From positions 1 to 48,882 of the forward strand of contig NZ_KI519436.1 of NCBI RefSeq assembly GCF_000482485.1: 48,882 nucleotides of DNA, written 5' to 3'. This DNA comes from Paucisalibacillus globulus DSM 18846 (GTDB taxonomy: Bacteria; Bacillota; Bacilli; Bacillales; Amphibacillaceae). How positions within the stretch are numbered: the stretch's first letter is position 1; each line of letters starts with the position of its first letter. This document shows positions 1 through 8,797 of this stretch, piece by piece. Made by a program: the position numbers and the translations under genes. The notes under the pieces are model-generated. The model saw nothing but the letters and a program-made list of their open reading frames with translations, did no database searches and was not told the DNA's origin.

Positions 1-81
1 AAGCTTTTAGATGCAGGGGTCAGAAACAAAAATATTGCGCTACAAAATAGTGCATGAACCAAATTAAATACTTTTTATTAT

Positions 82-158
<77 letters not shown>

Positions 159-280
159 ATTTACTCCAACTCACTACGTTGATTAATCTTCTTAGCTAGT
201 TGGAAATTAGTAGTACTGTAAAGTGCAAAAAGTAATTAGTTACATAGTAAATAAGAACATAACCCAAAATACTTAATTTT

Positions 281-357
281 GGTCCGGTAGTTCAGTTGGT
301 TAGAATGCCTGCCTGTCACGCAGGAGGTCGCGGGTTCGAGTCCCGTCCGGACCGCCA
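281..357 (+). tRNA. tRNA-Asp (anticodon GTC)
   Basis: A 77-nt cloverleaf. The 7-bp acceptor GGTCCGG pairs with CCGGACC, followed by GCCA. The anticodon loop is CTGTCAC with GTC at 315-317, and the T arm is GGGTTCGAGTCCC. A terminator hairpin follows at 383-418. Confidence 0.97.
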
Positions 358-382
358 CTTAATTCAATATTACATAATCAGA

Positions 383-418
383 CATGATTTCTACTGGAAA
401 TCATGTTTTTTGTTTTTT
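383..418 (+). terminator. Terminator after tRNA-Asp
   Basis: CATGATTTC (383-391) pairs with GAAATCATG (397-405) across a 5-nt loop and is followed by a T-rich tract. It separates the tRNA unit from thiL. Confidence 0.85.
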
Positions 419-481
419 AAAGGTGTGTAGAATAGTATCTAATCCTTCTTTTTGCTATCATTAATATACAGTAAAGAAAGC

Positions 482-1465
482 ATGGTGATTGAAATAGATG
501 AATTTTCGTTTATAGACTCAATTCAACAATCACATTATAGGCAATCCTCACTTATAAAAGGGATCGGTGACGATGCAGCAGTATTTCGACCTGATTATCA
601 AGATGTTGTAACGGCTAAAGATATGTTTGTTGAAAAGGTTCATTTTGCAAGACATACGATGATGCCATTTCAAATTGGTTACAAGGCACTTGCTGCAAAT
701 TTATGTGATATGGCAGCAATGGGGGCGAAGCCAGCTTTTTACTTAGTCGGAATTTCTATTTCAGAAGAATGGTCATTAGATGAAATCAGTGAAATTTTTA
801 ACGGGATGAAAAGTATAGCGGATACACATAAAGTAGATCTTATTGGTGGAGACACTGTTTCTGGAAATGAGTTGGTAATTTCTATAACGGTGATAGGATT
901 TACAGATAAGAGTAGTGCTCGATATCGAAGTGAGGCGCGAGAAGGGGATATAGTCTTTGCTACAGGGACTATTGGAGATTCACAAGCAGGTTTTCATATA
1001 TTAAATAACCCTGGTACGTATGAAGGTGAAGAGTATTTTATTAAAAGACATCAAATGCCCAGTCCAAGAATCGAATTTGCTCAGGATTTGCAGAAATTAA
1101 CAAGACTTGCCTTGAATGATATTAGTGATGGGATTGCTAGTGAAGCACATGAAATTGCTGATGCCTCACAGGTAACCATTGTGATTAATGAGGAAAGAAT
1201 ACCAATTCACTCCTTATTTAATCAATTTAGTACTGATTTACAATACAGGTGGAAGCTTTTTGGTGGGGAAGACTATGAATTACTTGGTACAGTACCTATT
1301 AAGGACTGGAATATGGTGATGGAGGCTGCTAGTCAGCAAAATATATGTGTAACTGAAATTGGCTATGTAACATCAAAGCGGTTGGATGGTCAAGTTTTTC
1401 TACAGCGTAAAAATGGTCATATAGAACGATTAGAGAAAAGGGGATATAACCACTTAAGTAGGTGA
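482..1465 (+). CDS. thiL: Thiamine-monophosphate kinase ThiL
   Basis: ATP-dependent kinase that converts thiamine monophosphate to thiamine pyrophosphate in the cytosol. The AIRS/PurM-type fold is recognisable from GIGDDAAV near residues 27-34, a LIGGDTVSG loop mid-protein and GGEDYELL in the C-terminal half. I chose the ATG at 482 (327 aa, family-typical length) over the in-frame TTG at 452, because the purine-rich AAAGAAAG lies just upstream and alignment with B. subtilis ThiL recalled from memory begins near here. It is the first gene of the thiL-tsaE-tsaB-rimI-tsaD cluster, matching B. subtilis ydiA-ydiE. The tsaE ribosome site lies inside its last codons, so translational coupling is likely. 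Confidence 0.95.
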   Translation: MVIEIDEFSFIDSIQQSHYRQSSLIKGIGDDAAVFRPDYQDVVTAKDMFVEKVHFARHTMMPFQIGYKALAANLCDMAAMGAKPAFYLVGISISEEWSLDEISEIFNGMKSIADTHKVDLIGGDTVSGNELVISITVIGFTDKSSARYRSEAREGDIVFATGTIGDSQAGFHILNNPGTYEGEEYFIKRHQMPSPRIEFAQDLQKLTRLALNDISDGIASEAHEIADASQVTIVINEERIPIHSLFNQFSTDLQYRWKLFGGEDYELLGTVPIKDWNMVMEAASQQNICVTEIGYVTSKRLDGQVFLQRKNGHIERLEKRGYNHLSR

Positions 1466-1469
1466 CATT

Positions 1470-1925
1470 ATGAGTAAGTATAAGGTAGAAACACATTCTG
1501 CAGAAGATACAATAGAATTAGCAAATAGACTGGCTACCCTCATTTCACCAGGCGATGTAATAACATTAGAAGGTGATTTAGGTGCAGGAAAAACGACATT
1601 TACAAAAGGAATTGCCACTGGTCTTGGTATTACTAGGACTTTGAGTAGTCCAACCTTTACAATAGTTAAGGAGTATGAAGGCAAAGTACCTCTTTACCAT
1701 ATGGATGTTTATCGTTTAGAAGGATCGGATGAGGATATTGGTTTTGATGAGTACTTTCATGGTAATGGAGTTGCTGTAGTGGAGTGGGCACAGTTTATTG
1801 AGGATTATTTACCTCAGAATCGTTTAAATATCATCATAAAATATTTAAACGAGGATTCAAGAATGATTATGTTTGAACCAGTAGGTGAACATTTTGAAGA
1901 AGTTGTAAAGGAAATTTTAGCGTAA
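1470..1925 (+). CDS. tsaE: tRNA t6A biosynthesis ATPase TsaE
   Basis: P-loop ATPase subunit of the TsaB-TsaD-TsaE complex, which attaches threonylcarbamoyl to A37 of ANN-decoding tRNAs. The Walker A sequence GDLGAGKT sits at residues 35-42, followed by the SSPTF switch segment and a VVEWAQ motif, all typical of the YjeE/YdiB family. The 151-aa length is normal. It starts 5 nt after the thiL stop with an AGGTGA ribosome site. The order next to tsaB and tsaD supports the call. Confidence 0.96.
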   Translation: MSKYKVETHSAEDTIELANRLATLISPGDVITLEGDLGAGKTTFTKGIATGLGITRTLSSPTFTIVKEYEGKVPLYHMDVYRLEGSDEDIGFDEYFHGNGVAVVEWAQFIEDYLPQNRLNIIIKYLNEDSRMIMFEPVGEHFEEVVKEILA

Positions 1926-1941
1926 AGAAGGAGTTACATAG

Positions 1942-2646
1942 ATGCAGATACTTGCAATTGACACGTCTAATCAATCATTAGGTGTCGCATTAGTAAGGGA
2001 TAATGAAATAGTAGGAGAAATTGTAACCAATATAGCTAAGAATCACTCTGTAAGGTTAATGCCTGCCATTGATTACCTGATGAAGGAATTAACAATTACA
2101 CCAGAACAGTTAGATATGATAGCAGTTGCGAAGGGGCCAGGGTCCTACACAGGGGTTAGAATCGGACTTACAACTGCAAAGACATTAGCATGGTCTTTAA
2201 ATATTCCTATTGTAGGGGTATCAAGTCTTGAAATCTTAGCGTATCGTGCTAGGTTTTCTAATTCGTTAATATGCCCATTCTTTGATGCAAGAAGAGGATT
2301 AGTATATACAGGACTATATGAAGCTAAGGAAGATAAATTAATGCTTGTAGAAGAAGAACAAAATACCCTTCTCTCTGATTGGCTTGAACATCTTATAGCT
2401 ACCAAGAAAAAAGTTATTTTCCTTAGTCCCGATATAGAGAAGCACGCGGAAATTATCAAAGAAAAAATGGGTGAGTATGCTGAAATTCCAGAGATAGCTT
2501 ATCATATTGCAAAACCTTCTGATTTGGCAATTGCAGCTTTTGATAAAGAGATTGATGATACACATACATTAACACCAAATTACTTGCGATTAGCTGAGGC
2601 AGAGGTAAATTGGCTAAAGGCTCAAAAGGAAAAACAGAATGGCTGA
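1942..2646 (+). CDS. tsaB: tRNA t6A biosynthesis protein TsaB
   Basis: Non-catalytic ASKHA-fold partner of TsaD in t6A synthesis. The N-terminal phosphate-like loop (LAIDTSNQSLGVALV) and the segment AKGPGSYTGVRIG near residue 66 are family signatures. The protein is 234 aa. GAAGGAG lies upstream of the ATG. Its 3' end overlaps rimI by 8 nt, so the two are probably translationally coupled. Confidence 0.96.
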   Translation: MQILAIDTSNQSLGVALVRDNEIVGEIVTNIAKNHSVRLMPAIDYLMKELTITPEQLDMIAVAKGPGSYTGVRIGLTTAKTLAWSLNIPIVGVSSLEILAYRARFSNSLICPFFDARRGLVYTGLYEAKEDKLMLVEEEQNTLLSDWLEHLIATKKKVIFLSPDIEKHAEIIKEKMGEYAEIPEIAYHIAKPSDLAIAAFDKEIDDTHTLTPNYLRLAEAEVNWLKAQKEKQNG

Positions 2647-3088
2647 ATTAACAATTAGAAAAATGGAGTTAGAAGATATAAATCAAGTAATGTTTGTGGA
2701 GTTATCTTCATTTACCTCTCCATGGACGGAAGAGATTTTTATACAGGAATTAAAAGAAAACCAACATGCTCATTATTATATAATAACTATTGATGAGAAA
2801 GTAATTGGATATGTTGGAATGTGGATTGTTTTAGATGATGCACAGATAACAAATATTGCAATACTCCCCGGGTACAGAGGACAAAAGTTAGGAGAAAAGC
2901 TATTTCGCTTTGCAATGCAGAGGGCAATTAGTTTGGGTGTAACTAAATTATCATTAGAAGTAAGGATAACAAATATAGTTGCACAGAAGATGTATCGTAA
3001 GTTTGGACTTGTTCCCGGAGGTATTCGGAAAAATTATTATACGGACAATCAGGAAGATGCGATTGTAATGTGGGTGAATTTATTATGA
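2639..3088 (+). CDS. rimI: Ribosomal protein alanine N-acetyltransferase RimI
   Basis: GNAT-family acetyltransferase, expected to acetylate the N-terminal Ala of ribosomal protein S18. The 149-aa protein shows the GNAT acetyl-CoA motif ([15 protein letters not shown], about residues 77-91) and the late segment [17 protein letters not shown]. It overlaps tsaB by 8 nt and tsaD through an ATGA junction. In Bacilli rimI is regularly embedded in the tsa operon. The actual substrate cannot be read from sequence. Confidence 0.93.
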   Translation: MAELTIRKMELEDINQVMFVELSSFTSPWTEEIFIQELKENQHAHYYIITIDEKVIGYVGMWIVLDDAQITNIAILPGYRGQKLGEKLFRFAMQRAISLGVTKLSLEVRITNIVAQKMYRKFGLVPGGIRKNYYTDNQEDAIVMWVNLL

Positions 3089-4089
3089 GTGATACTTATA
3101 TACTTGGAATCGAAACAAGTTGTGATGAAACGGCTGTTGCTATTATAAAAAATGGCAGAGAGATCATCTCCAATGTAGTTGCTTCACAAATTGATAGTCA
3201 TAAACGTTTTGGAGGGGTTGTTCCAGAGATTGCTTCAAGGCATCATGTGGAACAAATTACGTTAGTGTTAGAAGAGGCTTTCAATGAATCAGGGTTAAAT
3301 TGGAATGATATCGATGCTATCGCAGTAACAGAGGGCCCAGGTTTAGTTGGAGCCTTATTAATCGGTGTTAATGCGGCTAAGGCACTAGCCTATGCAAAAA
3401 ACAAGCCACTTGTTGGTGTACATCATATTGCAGGGCACATTTATGCAAATCGTCTGGAAGAGGAATTTCAATTTCCACTACTTGCTTTAATTGTTTCTGG
3501 TGGGCATACAGAGCTCGTTTTGATGAGGGAACATGGACATTATGAAGTAATTGGTGAGACACGTGATGATGCGGCTGGTGAAGCATATGACAAGGTTGCT
3601 AGAATGTTACATCTTCCTTATCCAGGTGGGCCTCATATTGATCGTCTAGCTGCTCGAGGTGAAGTAAGTATTGATTTTCCTCGTGCATGGTTAGAAGAGG
3701 ATAGTTTTGATTTTAGTTTTAGTGGATTAAAGTCAGCGGTTATTAACAAAATCCACAATGCTAAACAAAAAGGTGAATCATTAAAAGAGGAAGATATTGC
3801 TGCAAGCTTCCAAGCAAGTGTCATTGATGTGCTTGCAACTAAAACCGTAAAAGCAGCAAAACAATACCAAGTAAAGCAAGTAATTGTGGCCGGTGGTGTA
3901 GCTGCGAATAAAGGCTTACGAGAAGAGCTAGAAGCTAAGTTTACTGAGACAGATATTCCACTGTTAATACCACCGTTAAAGCTATGTACGGACAATGCAG
4001 CAATGATTGCCGCTGCAGGTACAATCAATTATCAACAAGGGAAGCGTTCTGGACTTGAGTTAAATGCAAATCCATCATTGCAATTATAA
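3085..4089 (+). CDS. tsaD: tRNA threonylcarbamoyltransferase TsaD (Gcp/YdiE)
   Basis: Catalytic ASKHA/Kae1 enzyme that transfers threonylcarbamoyl-AMP onto A37 of tRNA. The start [12 protein letters not shown], the metal-binding [14 protein letters not shown] (two His separated by three residues), SGGHTELV and the C-terminal [11 protein letters not shown] match the family. I placed the start at ATG 3085, which overlaps the rimI stop as ATGA, instead of the GTG at 3070. This gives 334 aa. A hairpin terminator follows immediately, then a DnaA-box-like cluster. Confidence 0.97.
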   Translation: MSDTYILGIETSCDETAVAIIKNGREIISNVVASQIDSHKRFGGVVPEIASRHHVEQITLVLEEAFNESGLNWNDIDAIAVTEGPGLVGALLIGVNAAKALAYAKNKPLVGVHHIAGHIYANRLEEEFQFPLLALIVSGGHTELVLMREHGHYEVIGETRDDAAGEAYDKVARMLHLPYPGGPHIDRLAARGEVSIDFPRAWLEEDSFDFSFSGLKSAVINKIHNAKQKGESLKEEDIAASFQASVIDVLATKTVKAAKQYQVKQVIVAGGVAANKGLREELEAKFTETDIPLLIPPLKLCTDNAAMIAAAGTINYQQGKRSGLELNANPSLQL

Positions 4090-4119
4090 AAATATCCACA
4101 CGTGTGTGGATATTTTTTT
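4090..4119 (+). terminator. tsaD operon terminator whose arms are DnaA-box-like
   Basis: AAATATCCACAC pairs with GTGTGGATATTT and is followed by a T-run. Each arm contains TGTGGATAT in opposite orientation, one mismatch from the DnaA-box consensus TGTGNATAA, so the stem may also be a protein-binding palindrome. Confidence 0.85.
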
Positions 4120-4147
4120 GTTATCATTGTTATTTAGCAATTCATGC

Positions 4148-4255
4148 TGTTGACAATAATTGTGTATAACTTTTAATTTGCCTGTGGATATTGTGCATAA
4201 CTTTGTTGATAACCGGTGTAATAGGTATTGTTCAGTGGATAACTTCTGTGGATAT
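4148..4255 (+). promoter_or_regulatory. Cluster of DnaA-box-like 9-mers
   Basis: Six co-oriented 9-mers lie within about 95 nt. TGTGTATAA (4161-4169) and TGTGCATAA (4192-4200) match TGTGNATAA perfectly. TGTGGATAT (4183-4191), TGTTGATAA (4204-4212), AGTGGATAA (4234-4242) and TGTGGATAT (4247-4255) have one mismatch. TGTTGACAA (4148-4156) is a weaker seventh. From memory, B. subtilis has a DnaA-binding cluster in the equivalent gcp-ydiF interval, so this may be a conserved titration or regulatory site. No dnaA, dnaN or obvious unwinding element is present, so it is not proposed as an origin. Confidence 0.75.
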
Positions 4256-4351
4256 ATAGAGTTGATGATTTTGAAAGAATTAATGGTTATAATTACCATT
4301 TGTATATATAATATAGTGAGAGGTAAATAGTAATAAAGGAGAGGAGAAAGG

Positions 4352-4786
4352 ATGAAGAAGATATTCATGTCTATATTTCTTTTAAGTATTATATTATTAG
4401 TGGCATGTAGTGATAATCAGGAAGCAGATTTAGATGCTACTTTTGAGGGGACCCAGAAGATTGATGTCACTTATCCCCAAAATAATGAGATACTAATAAC
4501 AATTGCAGATGAAAAAGAAATTGCGGACTTTGTGAAGCAACTTCGCTTAGATAATTGGAAAGTCGAAAAAACTCCTGCTGATGCTGCTGTAGAAAAGGAA
4601 TTCAAATTATATCAGACTGAGACTGTGAAACTTGATAAATCGAGTTCAGATAAAAAAGAATTAAAAGAGATTGGTCAGTTCATTACTTATAAAGATATTC
4701 CATATGTTGACCTTCAAATAAATAAAATAACGTTTAGTTTCAAAGTTCCAGAAGAAGTAAGAAATTATCTTTCGGATTATAAATAA
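4352..4786 (+). CDS. Small putative lipoprotein of unknown function
   Basis: A 144-aa protein with a lipoprotein signal: a KK start, hydrophobic residues 4-18 and lipobox LVAC with the lipidated Cys at residue 19. The mature part is highly charged and Lys/Glu rich with no motif I recognise. It probably sits on the outer face of the membrane. A good ribosome site (GGAGAGGAGAAAGG) precedes the ATG. It stands alone between the DnaA-box cluster and the convergent ydiF gene, sharing a bidirectional terminator with the latter. B. subtilis lacks a gene at this position as far as I recall. Confidence 0.85.
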   Translation: MKKIFMSIFLLSIILLVACSDNQEADLDATFEGTQKIDVTYPQNNEILITIADEKEIADFVKQLRLDNWKVEKTPADAAVEKEFKLYQTETVKLDKSSSDKKELKEIGQFITYKDIPYVDLQINKITFSFKVPEEVRNYLSDYK

Positions 4787-4789
4787 AAA

Positions 4790-4830
4790 AACTGGCAGGC
4801 TGAAAATTTCTCAACCTGCCAGTTCTTATT
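4790..4830. terminator. Bidirectional terminator, lipoprotein / ydiF
   Basis: AACTGGCAGG (4790-4799) pairs with CCTGCCAGTT (4815-4824). An A-run precedes it and a T-rich stretch follows, so it can end transcription from both sides. It touches the stop codon of the minus-strand gene. Confidence 0.85.
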
Positions 4831-6748
4831 CCTCCTGAAGTATGGTCCATTCTTCCATTAACTTCTCAATTTCCTGTTTGACTTCATTCGTTTTGTTCGT
4901 ATATTCCAGTGCTTTTTCATGATTTTCATAAACTTCGGGCTCTGTCATTTTTTCTTCTAGTATTACCAAATCTTCCTCTAATTTCTCAATATCTTCTTCT
5001 AATTTAGTGATTTGTCGTTCACGTTTACGATGTTCACTTTGACGTTTCTTTTCTTCCTTGAAATCTAGCTTTTTATCAATTGTTTCATTAGAAGCTTTTT
5101 CTACAGCTTCCAATCGTTCCAGTTCAGCTTCTTCTTGCTTTTTTTCCAAATAGTAATCATAGTCCCCTAAATAGACTGTTGCACTATTACGTTGCATTTC
5201 CACTACTTTGTCAGCAATCTTATTTATAAAGTAACGGTCATGAGACACAAATACAATCGTTCCAGGAAAATCGATTAGTGCAGCTTCTAGAATTTCTTTA
5301 CTGTCAATATCTAGGTGGTTAGTTGGTTCATCAAGAATTAATAAGTTTGCTTTTTGCATTCTAAGTTTGGCAAGTGCCACACGAGCCTTTTCCCCACCAC
5401 TAAGGGATTGGACAGGCTTTAATACATCGTCTCCAGAAAATAAAAAGTTACCAAGAACGGTGCGAATATCTTTTTCATTCACATGAGGGTATTCATCCCA
5501 GAGTTCATTTAACACTGTTTTGTGAGAACTTAGATTGGCTTGCTCTTGGTCATAGTAACCAATTTGAACATTGGTACCAAGTTGGATTGTTCCTTCAGTC
5601 GATTTTAGTCTTCCTAAAATATTTTTAAGTAAGGTAGTTTTTCCAACACCATTAGGACCAACTAAAGCAATACTTTCCCCACGAGAAACATGAATGGATA
5701 TGTCTTTAAAAATCGGTTCTGCTTCATCTTCATAGCGGAAAGAGAGATCATCAATCTTTAACACATCATTACCAGTGCGTTTTGTAATTTCAAATGTAAT
5801 GGATGCGGAAGATTCGTCACCTAATGGTTTATCTATCCGGTCCATCTTCTCCAGTTGTTTTCTCCTACTTTGTGCCCGTTTTGTTGTGGAAGCTCGTACA
5901 ATATTTTTCTGAACAAATTCTTCTAATTTTTTAATCTCTGTTTGTTGTTTTTCAAATTCCTTCATTTCTTGTTCAAAGTTAAGAGCTTTTTGTTCAAGAA
6001 AATTACTATAAGAACCATGGTATTTCTTTGTCCGATGTCTGGAAACCTCATAAACAATGGATACTGTCTTATCAAGAAAGTATCGATCATGTGAAACGAT
6101 TACCACTGCACCTGGATAACTAGATAAATATTTTTCTAGCCAAGATAACGTTTCGATATCTAAGTGGTTTGTAGGTTCATCTAAAATTAGTAAATTTGGC
6201 TTCTTAAGTAATAGTTTACCTAATGCAAGGCGAGTCTTTTGACCACCACTTAATTCGTTAATGGGAGTTTGGCTGTCAAAGTCTAAAAAGTTTAATCCAG
6301 ATAGAACGGCTTTTATTTCGGACTCATAGCTGTATCCTCCATGTAAATCAAATTCTTGTTGCAAACGATCGTAATCCGTTAAGAGCTTCGTTTGTTCTAA
6401 GGGTTCTAATTGATTAACTTTCGCCATTTGTGCTTCCATTATTCGGAGTTTTTTCTCTTGCTGTATTAATTCATCAAAGACTTCTAACATTTCATTCCAA
6501 ATCGTGTTATTAGATTCTAAGCCTGTATGTTGTGAAAGATAGCCTAAAGTAAGATCTTTAGGTTTTATTAATTCTCCAGAATCATAAGTCATTTCACCAG
6601 CCATAATCTTTAGTAATGTAGATTTTCCTGCACCATTACGACCAACAATAGCAACTCTATCTTTATTTTTAATTTCTATTTTAATATTCGCCAGTATCTC
6701 TTCTGCACCGAATGATTTCGAAATATCATTTAATTGCATGATTATCAT
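4826..6748 (-). CDS. ydiF: ABC-F family ATP-binding protein (YdiF type)
   Basis: Soluble ABC-F protein with two ATPase domains in one chain. Family members act on the ribosome (translation factor or antibiotic-protection roles) and are not transporters. Seen: Walker A GRNGAGKST and GPNGVGKTT, signatures LSGGQKTRLALG and LSGGEKARVALA, two DEPTNHLD Walker B segments, a charged inter-domain linker and a long C-terminal coiled coil. I chose the ATG at 6748 (640 aa) because GAGGTGA sits 7 nt upstream; an upstream ATG at 6781 lacks a site. Synteny and length match B. subtilis YdiF. Its exact ribosomal role is unknown. Confidence 0.93.
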   Translation of the reverse strand: MIIMQLNDISKSFGAEEILANIKIEIKNKDRVAIVGRNGAGKSTLLKIMAGEMTYDSGELIKPKDLTLGYLSQHTGLESNNTIWNEMLEVFDELIQQEKKLRIMEAQMAKVNQLEPLEQTKLLTDYDRLQQEFDLHGGYSYESEIKAVLSGLNFLDFDSQTPINELSGGQKTRLALGKLLLKKPNLLILDEPTNHLDIETLSWLEKYLSSYPGAVVIVSHDRYFLDKTVSIVYEVSRHRTKKYHGSYSNFLEQKALNFEQEMKEFEKQQTEIKKLEEFVQKNIVRASTTKRAQSRRKQLEKMDRIDKPLGDESSASITFEITKRTGNDVLKIDDLSFRYEDEAEPIFKDISIHVSRGESIALVGPNGVGKTTLLKNILGRLKSTEGTIQLGTNVQIGYYDQEQANLSSHKTVLNELWDEYPHVNEKDIRTVLGNFLFSGDDVLKPVQSLSGGEKARVALAKLRMQKANLLILDEPTNHLDIDSKEILEAALIDFPGTIVFVSHDRYFINKIADKVVEMQRNSATVYLGDYDYYLEKKQEEAELERLEAVEKASNETIDKKLDFKEEKKRQSEHRKRERQITKLEEDIEKLEEDLVILEEKMTEPEVYENHEKALEYTNKTNEVKQEIEKLMEEWTILQEE

Positions 6749-6812
6749 AATTGTCACCTCTAGTAGTTTCAGTTTATCCAAACTTTAGGATTCGGGCAAT
6801 ATAATTGTGAAT

Positions 6813-6830
6813 ATGTGAAAAATATCACGA
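6813..6830 (+). promoter_or_regulatory. Rex-box-like operator upstream of rex
   Basis: ATGTGAAAAATATCACGA matches 11 of the 14 defined positions of TTGTGAA-N4-TTCACAA. An additional half site TTGTGAA lies at 6805-6811. It falls between the divergent ydiF and rex starts, so rex autoregulation is a reasonable inference. Confidence 0.55.
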
Positions 6831-6935
6831 CTTATCTTGAAAAATTTGTTAATATAGAATTAATGAAGAAAATGTACCGTACATGAGATGTTTCTTCTTA
6901 GACATACTAGGACTGATAGTAAGGAGGAAAATCAG

Positions 6936-7583
6936 TTGGAACAAAATAAAATTCCACAAGCTACTGCAAAAAGACTCCCGTTATATTATCGATTTTTAAA
7001 CAACTTACAAATACAGGGAAAAACACGTGTTTCTTCAAAGGAATTAAGTGAGGCTGTTAAAGTAGATTCAGCTACTATACGAAGAGATTTCTCTTATTTC
7101 GGTGCCCTTGGTAAGAAGGGTTATGGGTACAATGTCGAATATTTACTAGGATTTTTCAGAAAAACATTAGATCAGGATGAACTTACCGATGTGGCATTAA
7201 TTGGTGTAGGTAATCTAGGAACAGCATTTTTAAACTATAACTTTACTAAAAACAATAATACGAAGATCGTATGTGCATTTGATGCAGATCCAAATAAGTC
7301 TGGTACAGAAATTGGTGGAGTACCGATTTACCATATTGATGAACTAGAAGAAAGATTAGGAAATGTAAAGGTTGCGATTCTAACTATTCCTGCGATGGAA
7401 GCGGATCGTATAACGGAACGATTAGTTTCAAAAGGGGTAAAAGGAATTCTAAACTTTACTCCAGCACGTATATCGGTTCCTGATGATGTTCGGGTGCATC
7501 ATATTGATTTAGCAATAGAATTACAAGCCTTAGTTTATTTCCTGAAACATTATCCTTTAGAAATGAAAGAAGAAATTCTTTAA
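6936..7583 (+). CDS. rex: Redox-sensing transcriptional repressor Rex
   Basis: NADH/NAD+-responsive repressor. It binds TTGTGAA-N4-TTCACAA sites and leaves DNA when NADH rises. The N-terminal winged helix ([16 protein letters not shown], then [21 protein letters not shown]) is almost canonical, followed by the Rossmann motif [10 protein letters not shown] and the C-terminal swapped helix ending in [10 protein letters not shown] chose the TTG at 6936, with AAGGAGG 8 nt upstream, giving 215 aa, the length I recall for the B. subtilis protein. The longer frame from ATG 6888 has no ribosome site. In B. subtilis tatAy-tatCy follow rex; here they are absent. Confidence 0.96.
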   Translation: MEQNKIPQATAKRLPLYYRFLNNLQIQGKTRVSSKELSEAVKVDSATIRRDFSYFGALGKKGYGYNVEYLLGFFRKTLDQDELTDVALIGVGNLGTAFLNYNFTKNNNTKIVCAFDADPNKSGTEIGGVPIYHIDELEERLGNVKVAILTIPAMEADRITERLVSKGVKGILNFTPARISVPDDVRVHHIDLAIELQALVYFLKHYPLEMKEEIL

Positions 7584-7640
7584 ACCAAAAAAATAAGAAG
7601 GAAAGCACTTTACGTGCTATTCCTTCTTATTTTTTTGGTT
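7584..7640. terminator. Bidirectional terminator, rex / ydiK
   Basis: A long hairpin: AACCAAAAAAATAAGAAGGAA pairs with TTCCTTCTTATTTTTTTGGTT around an AGCAC/GTGCT-topped loop. A- and T-runs are built into both arms. It overlaps the last codons of the convergent ydiK gene. Confidence 0.9.
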
Positions 7641-7832
7641 CTTAATTTTTTTTACCTTGTAATGTAATCGCATGTATCGAATTCCAGCTCCGAAGTCTAA
7701 AGTTGCAATTAGGGCTAGGAGAACCGTAATAAAGTTCCAAACGGTTTCATCGGCACTCTGAATAGCTGCGTATATAAATAGAATTCCCATGGCAAAATAG
7801 ATGAGGGCCATGGTTCTAGCGGTAATTCTCAT
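7617..7832 (-). CDS. ydiK: Small two-span membrane protein, YdiK family
   Basis: A 71-aa protein with two predicted membrane spans (about residues 8-26 and 33-51) and a Lys-rich C-terminal tail, which should stay in the cytoplasm. Length, topology and position beside ydiL and groESL match YdiK (DUF4305). No function is known for the family. The gene ends inside the shared terminator with rex and lies 6 nt after ydiL on the same strand, so the two are probably co-transcribed. Confidence 0.8.
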   Translation of the reverse strand: MRITARTMALIYFAMGILFIYAAIQSADETVWNFITVLLALIATLDFGAGIRYMRLHYKVKKIKNQKNKKE

Positions 7833-7838
7833 AAAATG

Positions 7839-8552
7839 TTAACCTCCGATTAGAATCATTTGTACTTGATTCAATTGCTCTTGGATTTTTTCTATTTTTT
7901 CGGGAGTTAAGAAAAACTGGACAATGACAGATATAGAGTTTAATGTCATGTGCACAATGATCGGAACAATGATTTTTTTCGTTTTTACGTATAAAAAGGC
8001 AAAGACAAATCCCATTGATGCATAGATTAAAATGTGCTCAGGTTCACCATGAATAATCCCGAATATTAAAGCGGATAGTAATGCTGCAATAAAGAAATTG
8101 GTTCGCTTATATAAAGAACCAAAAATAATCTTCCGGAAAATAACTTCTTCTAAAATTGGTGCAACGATTGCTGGAATGATTGCAAATAATGGTATAGTAC
8201 GTGTTATGTTCATGATACCTTCCGTATTCTCAGAACCTATTTCAATACCAAATACTTCAGTTTCAAGAATAGATGCAATGGCTTGTGCAAAGTAAGCCAT
8301 GAATACTCCTAGTATAGACCATATCACGATATCACTCGTAAACCAACTGCTTCTAGTTTGTTCCATTTTCATATCTGGTTTCATAATAAGTAGGACAATG
8401 ACTAAACCAACAATAAAGCTAAAGATGGAATAATAAATTAAAGATTCGGCTTTATGGTTTGGGAAAATTTGAAATAGAATTGGACGTAAAGCAGGTCCAG
8501 AAAGTTGCATGATTACATAGGTCAGGATTACCCACCAATATCGTTTTGGCAA
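7839..8552 (-). CDS. ydiL: CPBP-family intramembrane protease-like protein YdiL
   Basis: Multi-pass membrane protein of the CPBP (CAAX protease / bacteriocin-processing) family. The three conserved motifs are visible: EEVIFRK (Glu135, Glu136, Arg140), FGIIH (His168) and HMTLN (His201, Asn205), which would coordinate the metal and form the active site. The length of 237 aa and the position upstream of and divergent from groES match B. subtilis YdiL. The substrate is unknown; family members range from prenyl-protein endoproteases to immunity proteins. Confidence 0.88.
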   Translation of the reverse strand: MPKRYWWVILTYVIMQLSGPALRPILFQIFPNHKAESLIYYSIFSFIVGLVIVLLIMKPDMKMEQTRSSWFTSDIVIWSILGVFMAYFAQAIASILETEVFGIEIGSENTEGIMNITRTIPLFAIIPAIVAPILEEVIFRKIIFGSLYKRTNFFIAALLSALIFGIIHGEPEHILIYASMGFVFAFLYVKTKKIIVPIIVHMTLNSISVIVQFFLTPEKIEKIQEQLNQVQMILIGG

Positions 8553-8690
8553 GAATTTTCAGCTCCTTAAAGGCGATGTGGTTTGTAATAATATAGAAAA
8601 AAACAATTCCTGTGTATTTTATCATATTCAAGCCGTACATTATAATAGAATCAACTTGGACAAGAAAAATAAAAAAACATAACACTATAC

Positions 8691-8757
8691 TTGCAAAACG
8701 CAGAAAAATTATTTATTATAATAATTGGAATTAGCACTCAGGGAAAGAGAGTGCTAA
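8691..8757 (+). promoter_or_regulatory. groESL promoter with CIRCE operator
   Basis: A SigA-type promoter, TTGCAA (8691-8696), 17 nt, TATTAT (8714-8719), is followed by a perfect CIRCE element: TTAGCACTC (8731-8739), 9 nt, GAGTGCTAA (8749-8757). CIRCE is the HrcA binding site, so the operon should be de-repressed on heat or protein-folding stress. Confidence 0.96.
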
Positions 8758-8797
8758 CAAATAAAAATTATGGAAAAGAATTAAGGAGGTTTTCTTC

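Noticed and set aside
4090-4260. Replication origin
   Set aside because: DnaA-like boxes are present, but there is no dnaA, dnaN or clear AT-rich unwinding trio, and the gene neighbourhood is the ydi segment, not oriC.
4084-4368. Minus-strand reading frame across the DnaA-box cluster
   Set aside because: It is low complexity, with no ribosome site, and crosses a strong terminator and the start of the lipoprotein gene.
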